Below are positions 23,527 to 34,509 of a DNA stretch of 64,000 nucleotides, piece after piece. Origin of the DNA: Rhyacichthys aspro (taxonomy: Eukaryota; Chordata; Actinopteri; Gobiiformes; Rhyacichthyidae); the NCBI GenBank assembly GCA_036850595.1, contig CM072170.1, positions 19,797,696 through 19,861,695 on the forward strand, written 5' to 3'. The notes beneath the pieces were generated by a model. The model was not told the origin of the DNA. It was given only the letters and a program-made list of their open reading frames with translations, and did no database searches. Each line of letters starts with the position of its first letter. Within the stretch, counting starts at the first letter, position 1. The translations under genes and the position numbers were made by a program.

Positions 23527-23942
23527 TACTTCGCGGATTTCGCCTATTGCGGGTTATTTTTGGAACGTAACCCCCGCAATAAAAGTGGGACCACTGTAAT
23601 GCGAATATTTAACCTGAATTGAGAAACCTTATTCAAGTTTGGGTGCAAATTCATTAAGATTTTCACAACATAAAACGTATTATTTCTATGCACATAAAGC
23701 TGTGGTTTATTTACGTGTTATGTTGTTTTTTTTTGTATTATTCAAATTAATCATATATGTGTTGTAGTTGGCTGTCCACAGCAATGCACACAAAACATTA
23801 TAAAAGCAGCTTCAAAATAATTGTGTAAAAAGTGTCCCTACACATACACCAGTATGAAGTGATATAAAATTAAATTAAAAAACAGTCTCTCCAAGTGTCA
23901 CAGCAGGTGCTAACCAGAGACTAACCAGCTGTAGAATTTATT

Positions 23943-24762
23943 TAGGGTGGGAATCTTTAGGTGTCCCATAATTAAATTCAGAGTCAATGCATCTGAAGGC
24001 ATTATGTGTACAACATATTAACTTTTAATTAATAAAGTATAACTGAAAATTATATCAATGTCCAACCTGAAATGTATTGCCAAATGTAAAATTTACTGGG
24101 CTTAAATATTTATCTCCACTGAACATATAAGACTTTTAAATATATGTCTTATTCAGGCCAGTACAAAGTTGTCATACTGCGATTACAAACTAAACGAAAA
24201 GAACCAAAATTCTGGACTGGGACATAAAAGTATATAAAATACAATGAATGAAATTAATTAATCAACTGCGTTTAATGCAATAGACTGAGCTCAGATCATA
24301 GGTCGTTAGTCGTGTATTTGAAAGAGATCTAAAGTTGAAAACAAACGTGGATATTACAATTTGACACGCCTGCAAATTCATATGCATCTGACAGCAAGGG
24401 TGCTTTTTTCAGCATAACACCAGTGACAGTCGGCAAGATAAGAGGCAGTTCTTTGTCTTTGTCTTTGTTGTTAAATTATCCAACTTTTGTGTGACACACC
24501 TTGTAAACACTGCTTGCCTCCTGTGTTTGCTTTATAAACATCCAAAATGTTTAAGACAGTAGCTTAGCTAGCCGCCAGTATGTGTTCAGATGTAAACAGA
24601 CATATATGTCTCTTCACTTGCATGCGCTGCCAGATCTTGACAGACTTGTAGAGTTCAATCGGGCAAACCCTTTTTAAAAAATTTGCTTTTCTGAATCGAT
24701 TCAAAATTTGTATAAAAAACGACGACAATGTTTTGGAAAAACAATCCTTTTTCCCACCACTA
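23943..24762. mobile_element. hAT-like non-autonomous element (TAGGGTGGGAATC ends)
   Basis: Termini TAGGGTGGGAATCTTT and TTTCCCACCACTA resemble those of the hAT element at 36770-38851. Flanks (g/aaatttat) give an approximate 8-bp duplication with one mismatch if the boundary is shifted by one base. The interior is AT-rich and non-coding. Confidence 0.55.
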
Positions 24763-24810
24763 AAATTTATGGGCTACAGTATTTTAAGCTAAAGTTATTT
24801 GATACATCAT

Positions 24811-25680
24811 CACTTAATAGGACATACAGCACATAACATAACACAAAACACAAAATAACAGATTATGACAATAAAGATCTACTTGCATCTAGAGATCTAA
24901 TCAGCCATTGTTTACTTGAAAACTTCTAAACACTTATTGACTGATTCTGAGAGTTACTACAGTGGTAGCAAGAGCCAGATACAATATTTGAGATCATTCT
25001 TTTATCCAGGTTGTATCACACATGCACATTAACAATTAATAGGTGCCTACAGCAGGGAATTAGTGATTGTAAGGAAGGTTTCCTAGGCTCTCCCCCAAAA
25101 CATTAAAACCCTTTACAGAACAACTGTCTTGCCTCTCCTTTATCTACAGTCCCAGACATATAGTTTTTAAAAGAAAGGCAGAACTATAATGCTCAGCTTC
25201 ACACTACAAACTGTTTTAACCACCACAAACTACTGAAAGAACAAAAACTGCAAAACCACCAAGGTTTTCACATCAGCCTGTAATGACTGCAGATAATCCA
25301 CAGATTTTTAACTCTTGCACACACACTGCCTTAATAAAAATTACACTGGTCTCCGAAACTGTTACCACAGAATTCACCCTTCAAAGCTTTACATAAAGCT
25401 CACCATACACCAGTGCTCAGCTTTCAAAACTTAACACAGAACTTACAGCATGCCCAAAATGTTTAGCTATTAATGTGAATTCACAGACAACGAGTAAGCC
25501 AAAGCCCAGTACTGGTGCCTAACAACAATAACTCCAAAATTAGCCAGATTTAAGTGAATACAAACTATATCAAAGTTGTAACTATTACATCAAAGTGTGA
25601 TTAGTTGTTTATCTCAGGGACTGTTCCATAAATATTCATAAAAGTTTTTTTTATCTGTCAAGCTTGGCTCTGGTAAGAAC
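24811..25680 (-). repeat. 0.8-kb dispersed repeat, copy A (LTR-element leader-like)
   Basis: From 'cacttaataggacatacagc' to 'ggctctggtaag' this segment is colinear with 60938-61706 at high identity (e.g. 'ggtagcaagagccagatac', 'caccaaggttttcacatcag'). No coding frame is evident. Strand follows copy B, which lies next to an LTR read on the minus strand. No LTR is seen beside this copy. Confidence 0.7.
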
Positions 25681-25811
25681 CATCTTCTTTAATTCTTTAA
25701 TAATATTAAGACCCCATCTGGATTGACTCATATCATTGACTCTGTAAACTTGCCCAGGAGACTCCTCCCGACCAGTTCATCTCATAATCCAGGTATATGC
25801 CACTCCAGATA

Positions 25812-26569
25812 TGTTAGGCTCAGGAACGAAAGGTGGACTCAAAAATGCAACAACCGCAGAGCTCAGTTCAACAGATTTATTTACAAAGTCAGAATACTTA
25901 GAACTTGAGTGGGTTTCGAACCCAGTTCTCTGGTGTGAAAGACAGGGACGCTGCCGGAGGACCACGAGGTCAGCTGGGTTGAGGCTGGCGGGTTCCAGTG
26001 ATAGTGAGGTCCGGGAGGGTGGGACAGAGCTTGACAGAGGCAGGGTGAGATATCCAGGGTAGGATGTCGAGTAGGAGCTGGGCAGACTGCTGAGGTGTTT
26101 GCGGGTTGAGGCTGGAGTGAAGCAGGTGAAGGCAGTGGCGGCGAGGCAGGTCAGCGGCAGAGTAATAACAGCTGCAACAAAGGAGATTGGAGTCAGGAGC
26201 CAAGAACATACAACAAGGGAAAAAAAATCACATACACGTCTGGTGCAAGACCGAGGCCGAGAACATTACCACATAGGGTTTGCAATGACCAGGCGACCCA
26301 CCCGGCTTGTCTGGGTGGGAACGATGGAACTCCCGGACCATATCAGGGTCCAAGATGAAGGACCGAGGGACCCAAGAGCGCTCCTCTGGACCATACCCCT
26401 CCCAGTCCACCAGGTACTGGAGGCCCCGGCCACGACGCCGGACGTCAACCAAACGGTTGACTGTGAAGGCAGGATTGTCATCAATAATACGGGGGGGGGG
26501 GGGCAGCAGGAGGACACTGGTAGACACTGGTTTGAGTTGAGATACATGGAAAATAGGGTGGATCCTCAT
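25812..26569 (-). mobile_element. Ty3/Gypsy retrotransposon 3' fragment with integrase chromodomain
   Basis: The minus strand at 26569-26228 reads IHPIFHVSQLKPV, then VNRLVDVRRRGRGLQYLVDW, EGYGPEERSWVPRSFILDP and FHRSHPDKPGG: the C-terminal end of a Gypsy integrase with its chromodomain. The upstream pol sequence is missing. A run of 12 G at about 26492 lies in the Pro-rich linker. Downstream (26230-25812) is GC-richer sequence ending ...CCTGAGCCTAACA on the minus strand, probably part of the 3' LTR; its inner boundary and polypurine tract could not be fixed. Described only; it is a broken relic. Confidence 0.7.
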
Positions 26570-26962
26570 ATTATGGAGGAAAAGAAAAACACAAGTGCAA
26601 TCCTAACAAGATAAGCAGATAAGTCCAGATCCCACATCCCACCAGTCACATATTACTCCCACATACCCTCAACACAAACCCAAAAGTAAATCCATACACA
26701 CAATAACATAAATACATAAGAAGCCTTCAGTCTTGGCACACAGATTCCCCTTCCACATGGTTTATCCCATGACATCACCGCTGATGTCACCCCAAAGTTT
26801 CATAAAGGGCTTTCACAGGCCCATCTTCCCTTTGTTCAAACCACGTGGTGGTTCAGGTAAAATGAAATTATAATAAATAATTATGTTTTACCAATAAATA
26901 ATTTTAAACTAAATGAGTGTGTGTGTGTTTAATTTAAGCAAACTAAACAAATGTTAAACAAA

Positions 26963-27857
26963 AGGACCCATATTATGCTAAATCTACTTTTCTGAGCTTT
27001 TAACCATGTTCTAACGTTGTTTCTACCTCAAACACATACCCAAAGTTGTGTTTTGTTTCATTCGCGCATGTTTGAGTAATTTATTTAGTTTGAGCTACAG
27101 TCCTTTCAACGAGCTGTTTCACGCAATGACGTCAATATGTGAAATAAACCACTCCTCTCCAGGAAGTGCTCCTCCACACTCCTCCAGCCCCTCTCTCCTG
27201 AACTGTCAACAAGTGCCGTGCTCGGCAGCTCAGACGCACAGAGAAGCATCACTGCTACTGTGTTAGCTTACTTACCGTCAATACTTTTACTTTACTTTCA
27301 ATACACTGCACAACAGCTACCTTAGGAGTCTCCAGGCAGCATACATTCTCAACTTCAGTGGCCATTTCCACATGTGCACCTATAAACAGAAGCAGTTAAC
27401 ACGCGCAATGCTACGGGCTACACCATACAAACATATACAATAAATAGTTTCTCATTTACCAAGTAGAAACGTCTTGTAGAAGCCTTCGAGGTCTTTGTGT
27501 TTGCTCATGTTCTTCGAACTCAGAGTCAGACTCTGGGTCGAAGATATACGGCTCAGTTACTCTCAAAGCCATTGCTGAAAAAGTTATTACTACCATGTAC
27601 TGTGTTTACTTTAGTCTGTTTCCAGCGGCAGCTATAGCCTGACGTCATGAGTGGGCGGAGCCAACATGGGAGAGCTGAGCCTTAAAGTGACAGCGCCAAA
27701 TCAGACCGTTCACTTTGGACTCATGATGAGAGCTCATCCAAACCGCTTGTATAAGATCATTATTGTGTGTTTCATGCACATTGCACAACGTGATATGGTA
27801 ACCTAAATGTATCCAAAATACACTGTATAATGTTCAAAATAGTATAATATGGGACCT
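26963..27857. mobile_element. MITE with 20-bp inverted ends and 9-bp direct repeats
   Basis: Ends AGGACCCATATTATGCTA and TAGTATAATATGGGACCT are inverted repeats, flanked on both sides by TTAAACAAA (26954-26962 and 27858-27866). The roughly 0.9-kb interior has no recognisable transposase. An 8-9 bp duplication suggests hAT or a Mutator-like family; a TTAA-type (piggyBac-like) target is less likely because the inverted symmetry would not reach the TTAA on the left. Confidence 0.65.
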
Positions 27858-27866
27858 TTAAACAAA

Positions 27867-29514
27867 ACCCAGGATAGTTTATAGATATTTTTAGTACTGT
27901 ATTGTTAGTTTAATCAAAATATTAAAAATAAATGAAATAGGACATAATAAAGCAACCAATGGGACAAAATAACTGGGCTCAGCCCACTTTGTCACAGACT
28001 CCCCTCCTTTCCTTAGTCAGTAAAGAGTTCTATTTACTGATGGCTCGAATTTAACTTTATTGCAGCTTGTACAATCTTTACTTGACATCGTGACCGTGTT
28101 AATGTCACCTTACCACTGATACCACCGTCGAACTACAAATTACATTAGTTACAATAAAGTAATAAAAGACATAAAAAATAACATGAGCCCAAAATAAACA
28201 TACCTGGCTGGCTGATCCTTGCACAGGAAGTAGAATGACGACTTATGAATATTACTGACTTTGTAAATTTATATTTATGTCCATCTCGATTAATCGTAAG
28301 GGTGTAGCCAAAATGTCGAACAATATTTCCTACCTATGATTTTTTCAAAATAAATGCACAAAACGACATGTAATGTGCATAGCAAAAAATAAAATACATA
28401 AACCAAAATTATGTAGCAGTAAAAGAATCAGTCACCCAAAATCCGATTTAAAAAAAAAAAAAAAAAAAAAAGTTGGCACACAGATGGACACACCATTTTA
28501 TAAGATCTGTGTTTTCGTGTTGCCACTAACAGCAAACATATCTGTTTAATCTTCATCTTTAATAAAGTCTTACACTTTCACAACTGTCACTGTCAGTGTT
28601 TTAACCATATGACCTCAGAGCAAGACATGCTGCCCATACTTATATTTAGAATGTAGTTACTCTGAATGTATATTCCTATGGAGTGTAGATGTCCCATCAT
28701 CAATTTGCAGCCTGCATTTGGGTGACTACGTTGACTGTCCAGCACTATAACATCCAATTCTTCATCTTCAATTGGTGAATAACAATCAGATTTTCTGTAC
28801 ACAAAGACAAAACATCATAGAAAAGTAACATAAAAGTTATGTTAGTTAGGTAGTTGGGTACAGTATATCTATCACAAAGTTTGAAGCCATTGACTTGATA
28901 TAAAGTATAAAATCTATGTAATTTGAACACAAGCTGGCTGAAGCTATTACAAGTTGTATTTCTTCTCAATTAGGCTAATTTGCCCTTTTATTATCGCAGG
29001 TTTCAGATAATCTTGTATCTGGCTTTATGAAGAAAGCGTTACCATTAGCAATCTCCACTAAACATATAAAACCCTCAAACATTCCAAAGAAGTACATACC
29101 CCTCAGTTATCTTTTTTTTCCCCCTTGTTTATCCTTTGCAAAATGTCACAGACTTTGATATAAAATAAACCCCACTGGTGAGCAAATCTGGTGAGTGTAA
29201 ATTTAATGTGAGAGTGAATGGTTGTCAAATGTTTGTGTCTAACTGTCACCCCTGCGACCAACTGGCCATTGTCCAGGGTGTACGCACAGGCCCAAAGCAG
29301 CATGGCATCAAGCTGTAGAAAAAGAATGACCACGTTGTGCTCCACGTTGTAGAAACTCTCTAAACGTAACCACCATCACTTCCTCTCTTGACCTTCTATT
29401 ACTTCCCAGAACAAAAAATCTGGGTTTCAGGAGGCAGAAACAACATCTGCTGACATCACTGAGGTTTTTAGGCATTTTGAGAAGAACCCTTAAGCAATTG
29501 TTTTGTTTTGTATT
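27867..29514. other. Intergenic, nothing recognised
   Basis: AT-rich with an A-homopolymer at about 28449-28471. Minus-strand open frames at 28593-28969 and 29103-29345 show no recognisable domain. Confidence 0.45.
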
Positions 29515-29690
29515 AAGGTTATTTTTGGCCTTTGTTCCTTTATTTGATGGGATAGGAAACAGGGTGTGAGAGAGGGGTGTGTCATTTGGTAAATGACCCA
29601 GGCAGGAATTGAACCCAGGTCTCCCAGGTATCTGGTAAGTGCTTTTATCACAAACTAAACTGTTTATATATATGAGACTAAAAGAATGAA
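29515..29690 (-). mobile_element. Candidate tRNA-derived SINE remnant
   Basis: The minus strand carries a B-box-like block, GGGAGACCTGGGTTCAATTC, about 30 bp from the presumed 5' end, followed by pyrimidine-rich sequence (CACACCCCTCTCTCACACCC) and an A-rich end with AATAAAGGAACAAAGG. The A box is degraded, so this rests mainly on the B box and overall layout. Confidence 0.35.
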
Positions 29691-31044
29691 AAAAGAAGAT
29701 TCAATTCCTTAGGAATGCTGCTTTCCAATTTCTTTAAATTAGTTTTGAAGAGAGATTAAGTTTTAACACTTGTAGCTCTAAGTTTTACATAGTCTAGGGC
29801 TGCTCTTAATCTTCTATTAAAATTTGTAGACAATTGGAAGAATAAGTCATGAATCTGAGAGTAAAGGCTGTGGTTTTTTCTTTGGTACAACATTCTACCT
29901 GGCTTTTCACATCAGCAGCTCGTAACATTGTAACAGCTCTGTCGCTGAATGGAAGCTATTGGAAGCATATTGCATTCCACACAAATGCAACTTCATTTTC
30001 CATGTTCCAAGTTGACTGGATTTGGAAGACCTTCAATACCATACCCCAGGAGTCACAGCATTCAGTTGCTTTCCCCAGTTCATGGTTGAGGCTTGATCAA
30101 TCTCAAAATGTAAATGAAACATAAGGATAAGACATTCAGTGTAAACACTTAAAAAATAACAATACTCATACCATACCTTCTTTAGAGACTCTCTCAATTC
30201 TGTGTCAGCTGTGTCATTTGGAGTAATGTTTACTAGAAAAATGTGTCCTGTCAGAAGGAAATCCAACACAAAAAGAGCAAGGAGGGCTGGAGGTTCCCCA
30301 TTCTGGACTGTGATAGTTGACATAATATGTCCAACAGCTCAGTAAATTGGAAATATTTATTCTTGGAAGTAAGCATTTTTGAAATTCTAGGAAAAGACAA
30401 AAAACAAAACAATATACTTGAGACAAATAGTTATCAGTATAGACGACTTAACTAATGTTGCATTGAAATATACTTACATATATGCCCTGAGCAGCATCAC
30501 GGTGTGCCACAATTTTATATGCTGGCATGTTTGGGGTATGTAATATAAAAATATATAAATAAATATGTTACATTCTCTAATAACTCATAGAAATTTTAAA
30601 AGCCCAAAAGTCCACTAAATGTTTAAAAATTGCATACCAGCTTGCTAATTTACACTAAGTACAGATTTGAGTAACGGTTATTGTTCCTTAATGTTAATAT
30701 AGTTCCAAGTTTACAAACACATATGCAAAACAACATTTAAATAAGAAAGAAAATACAAAAACCACATAAGTAAATGTGTTGATTTAGCTTATAGTACATG
30801 GGATTACCTTCAAATCTCCCACTTTCATTGTAGATAGCTTTCACAAGGAGATGAAAGAATCCCCACCTTGGTCCTCCAAATTCCTCTGCAGCTTCCTGTC
30901 TTCATCTCTTGCAAAGGTAACAGCACATCTGTACTTTCAATAAATGTACGTCTACTAAACTATCGGAGGGCAATGGTCCACACATTCCCCCTGCTAATGT
31001 AGCTCAGTCTATAAGCTTCTGAGACAACCCTTTCTCTGTGTGCT
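29691..31044. other. Intergenic, nothing firm
   Basis: AT-rich. Overlapping minus-strand frames at 30033-30426 have no recognised motif. Confidence 0.4.
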
Positions 31045-31185
31045 TTAATAATATAATATAATATAATATAATATAATATAATATAATATAATATAATATA
31101 ATATAATATAATATAATGTAATATAATATAATAAATATAATATAACATAATATAATATAATATAATTAATATGATTTATAGTAAT
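31045..31185. repeat. (TAATA)n pentanucleotide microsatellite
   Basis: About 140 bp of 'ataat'-type tandem repeats with a few interruptions near 31115-31170. Confidence 0.9.
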
Positions 31186-31249
31186 AATAAAATACTCCTA
31201 CCCCTGCACATACTGACCATGATGGCTAACTGCTCTACTTGTTGTTACT

Positions 31250-31340
31250 GTTGTTTTAGTGATTTTATTATCTTATGTTGTTGACATCAACCTGCCGAAG
31301 GGACTAAAGATGGAAATTAGCCGTTGGCTATAATCTTGCA

Positions 31341-31394
<54 letters not shown>

Positions 31395-31445
31395 CATTAA
31401 TATGTATTGTCCCTGTTTTAAATAAATAAACTCAAACTCAAACTC
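31250..31445 (+). mobile_element. 3' end of a fish non-LTR retroposon
   Basis: The stretch 'gttgacatcaacctgccgaagg', 'gactaaagatggaaattagc' and 'tgttcattaatatgtattgtccctg' followed by AATAAATAAA and (AAACTC)n is a familiar fish LINE 3' end. A (TA)n tract at about 31345-31391 has expanded inside it. No coding part is attached. Confidence 0.5.
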
Positions 31446-32146
31446 AAATAATTCCTGTAAGTTCTTCTTTGCTTACATTTGCAAACACATTTTAAACGGT
31501 GGTTAAGATAAATGTCAGTCTTTGCACATATACCTTGAATCCTGAAAGGACTGCATGGGCTCTTCCATAAGACTACGTCAGATGGCCTCCTCAATAGCAT
31601 CATCTTCTTCAACATCAACAGGACTATAAAATAATAGCACAGAGGTTAGAAAAATATAAAATAACAATGTAATATATCTAACAAATGTTTTCACGGGAAA
31701 AACCTACATGAAATCAACAAAATGAACAGTATATTCAGGTTCCCCCTGCTGTCTCTATGCCATCAGACTGAGAAGAGGCTTCAACACCTTGTTGCCTCCC
31801 TCTGTGTAGATGCATATCTTGGGATTACTAAATAAATGAAGAAAACCTATTTAGTCTTACATTCTGTCTATTTAGTAAGTTTAAATTGTTTTCTCTAAGT
31901 CTCCAATGCATGACTATAAAGTAAAGTAAGTTTGCTGGTGGAGGAAAGCGTACACCGTCAGGTCTAGGGGGAAGATGACAAGATGGAGAGGGTGAAATCC
32001 GCGGTGTAGAGATGTACTTTTATTATAAACGATTAAATTGTTATTGAGAACAACGCGCCGCACAGTGCGCAGCTACCATTCCGAGACAGCAGCACAAAAA
32101 GTGCGCTCTCACTCACAGACACGTAGCTGCGGGCTTCTATTTGGAC

Positions 32147-32258
32147 AAATCCACTCAGAGCCGGCTTTAGGCATAGGCCATCTAGGCGGTTGCCTAGGGC
32201 GCCATCTGCTGGAGGGGGCGCCCAGCTGCACTCCTCCAAAAAAAAAAAAAAAAAAAAA
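32147..32258 (+). mobile_element. Truncated hAT-like end plus A-tract (weak)
   Basis: CAGAGCCGGCTTTAGGCATA resembles a common fish hAT terminus and is followed by 'gcctagggcgccatctgctgg' and about 19 A. No matching inverted end was found downstream, so the element is truncated or the assignment wrong. Confidence 0.25.
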
Positions 32259-34129
32259 GTATATATTTTAAATAATTAAAAATAAAGTGAATGGTGTTAT
32301 TAATTCTTTGTACTCTAATATGAAATCCTAATGACTTCTGATTGACCTGGCCGGCCTGAACCTGACTGACACAGTTTACAGTGAAAGCGGGGGGATGGGC
32401 GTATTGTTGACGGGCATCACAGCAGCGGTCCCTAAATTGGTGGATGTCACATCAAAAAGTAATTTGACAAATTTTTATCATGAAAAGGCCGTCCAAGCCA
32501 TCAGGTGCTGCTTTCAGAAAGCGGAGAAAAGAGAAGAAGGAAAAAAAGGCCCAAAGTAGAGGTATGTAGTTGTTTATTCTAACATTAAAAACTGCTGTTT
32601 AACTTTTCATTTGCACAAGCTACGAGGCTAGCGAAGTTGAAATAAACTACACCGTAGCTAGCCACTGCGTGTTACGGTGTTACTTTGTAATTAAAGACAG
32701 TGACAGTGTGCTGCCACGTTTATTTCGCCGAGTATGTATCATAACCATTAAGGCCAACAACACCGGACGCGCCGATGCGCGTCAAAAAATACGCCCCTAT
32801 TGTTTTCTATGAGAACCCTCGCACTGGGCGCGCGGCTGAAAACACATGGTCCTCCGTACTTCTGCAGTAACAAAGACGGTTCTCTGCTCCGTGTGACACA
32901 GACACAGCTGTTTTGGTTTGGTATTGTTTGCACATTATATCCATTGTTTAAAAGGACCGTTGAACTGTTTTGTATTGTTTTTGAACATGGCACCTTTTTA
33001 TTTTGTTGAGACATTTGCCCAAAACCTGAACAGTTTCAGTGGTTTCATTTATGTTCATTTATTTATTGTTTATATTGTTTATTGTTTTGTTACATGGTCT
33101 TGTTTGCACATTCAGGGCCATTGTTAATGAGAGCAAGTAGCACAATTGCACAACTTTTTGAAACAAATATTTTAGTTAAACCACCAGTTGTCTTTTAAAT
33201 TTACTAATTTTACATAGCACTGTTTTGTGTTGTTTTAACATAGCACTTCTGTATTTTCTCAGGACATTTGCACAAACCCTGAACAAGAACTTGATCTTTT
33301 ATTTAAATTTTCTAGTTATTTCATATTGTTATTTAATATTGTATTATTGTGTGCATTTGTGTGTTGGTGTGTTTTATTATACTCATGAAGATTATACTTT
33401 TAAGATTTTTAAGATTAGGCATATGTGTCTCTGAATTTACTCATTACAATAAAACGTAATGATAACTCCCATCTACATGATGGGTCATGTGACAATACAA
33501 GGTTCTTTATTTATATGATTTATAGTAAAATACAAGTTGAATCGGATCAGCTTGTGATACGGGTAGACACCCAAAGCTCCTGGATTGGTGCATTCCTAGT
33601 GGGTAGCCTGCTTTTAGTAAAGAGCAACAAAGAAGTGCAAACAACCCTGAGCTCTGACAGCTATTTGGTGAAAGCATTTATGCTATTTTCTTCAAATACG
33701 CAGCACCAATATGCCACCCAGGTGAATGAATTTTACTTTAGAATCTACAAAGGCCTTCCTTCCATGACCAATGTGGAACCTGAGCATGTTCCTGTAAAGA
33801 CACAATTGGTGTCATACACCTAAATGTGTTAGACAATAAGTTATATTTCAATTCAAATATAACCAACAACATTGGTTTTTGACATCTAATTGTAAACTGT
33901 TAAACAACTAATAAGTCAAGAAAACACACAATATATTACATCACTAATGTTAAATTTCACATACAATTTCTATACATGCAGTATAATATTTAAACATTGT
34001 TATCTGTCCAGAATATTTTTCACTTACATTTGAAGAAAATAAGCTAAATGTGAAGAAACCACTCTATTAAGTATAAAATCATTATTTTTACATTTGGTAC
34101 CCCATATGGTTTTGCGCCAGCAGGCTATT
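32259..34129. other. Upstream of nt5dc1; no gene recognised
   Basis: Contains a 132-codon plus-strand open frame (33425-33823) without recognisable domain, signal peptide or splice context; it could be part of an unrecognised repeat. The rest is AT-rich. Confidence 0.4.
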
Positions 34130-34509
34130 ACTGTCTATTGCTACGAACCCTACTATATTTGTGTTGCGCACAAATGTGCTCGTCTATAGCGCACATTACG
34201 GTTTTATACCCGGAAGCACATTGGACCCTCGCCTTACTGCTGCGCTGGCTGTCTGTGGCGCGCACACACCGCTGGTGCCTCACACGGAGCCCTCACTGTG
34301 GGTTATCACACAAAAATAACATTAATTCTTTACCCTACAGCCACTAGCTCCGCGTGTGAGTGTCACACGGACAGCACAGGGTTCTGACTGCAGTGCCATC
34401 GCGCCGTCAGCTGTGACATTGACAACGCTGTGGTGCGGTGTGCTGTCCTGTAGTGGATGTATGTGTTGTGAGCTCTGTTAGGCTGCCTCCCGCTCCAGCC
34501 ATAGCCACA
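34130..34509 (+). promoter_or_regulatory. GC-richer 5' flank of nt5dc1
   Basis: CpG-containing sequence directly upstream of the nt5dc1 ATG, clearly richer in GC than its surroundings (e.g. 'gcgctggctgtctgtggcgcg'). No TATA box is evident, fitting a housekeeping-type promoter and 5'UTR. The transcription start cannot be placed. Confidence 0.4.

Larger units (their letters stand above)
20001..23596 (+). mobile_element. Pogo/Tigger-like element, copy 2, split by a Rex3 insertion
   Basis: Ends CAGTGGTCCCTCG (20001) and GTGGGACCACTG (to 23596) are flanked by TA on both sides (19999-20000 and 23597-23598). The first 440 bp and last 70 bp align in inverse orientation with copy 1 (9191-9805). The plus strand keeps ATG at 20283 followed by STKRSAPTKTPVVAPKRQRK, then a stop after 27 codons: the very start of a Tigger-type transposase with the rest deleted. 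About 50 bp present in copy 1 is missing at the point where Rex3 was inserted. Confidence 0.8.

Noticed and set aside
25905..25950. tRNA-like B box (GGGTTCGAAACCC on the minus strand)
   Set aside because: No A box at the right distance and no cloverleaf; it lies in the Gypsy LTR-like region.
33425..33823. 132-codon plus-strand frame
   Set aside because: No recognisable domain, composition bias or splice context; could be chance or an unknown repeat, so not called as a gene.
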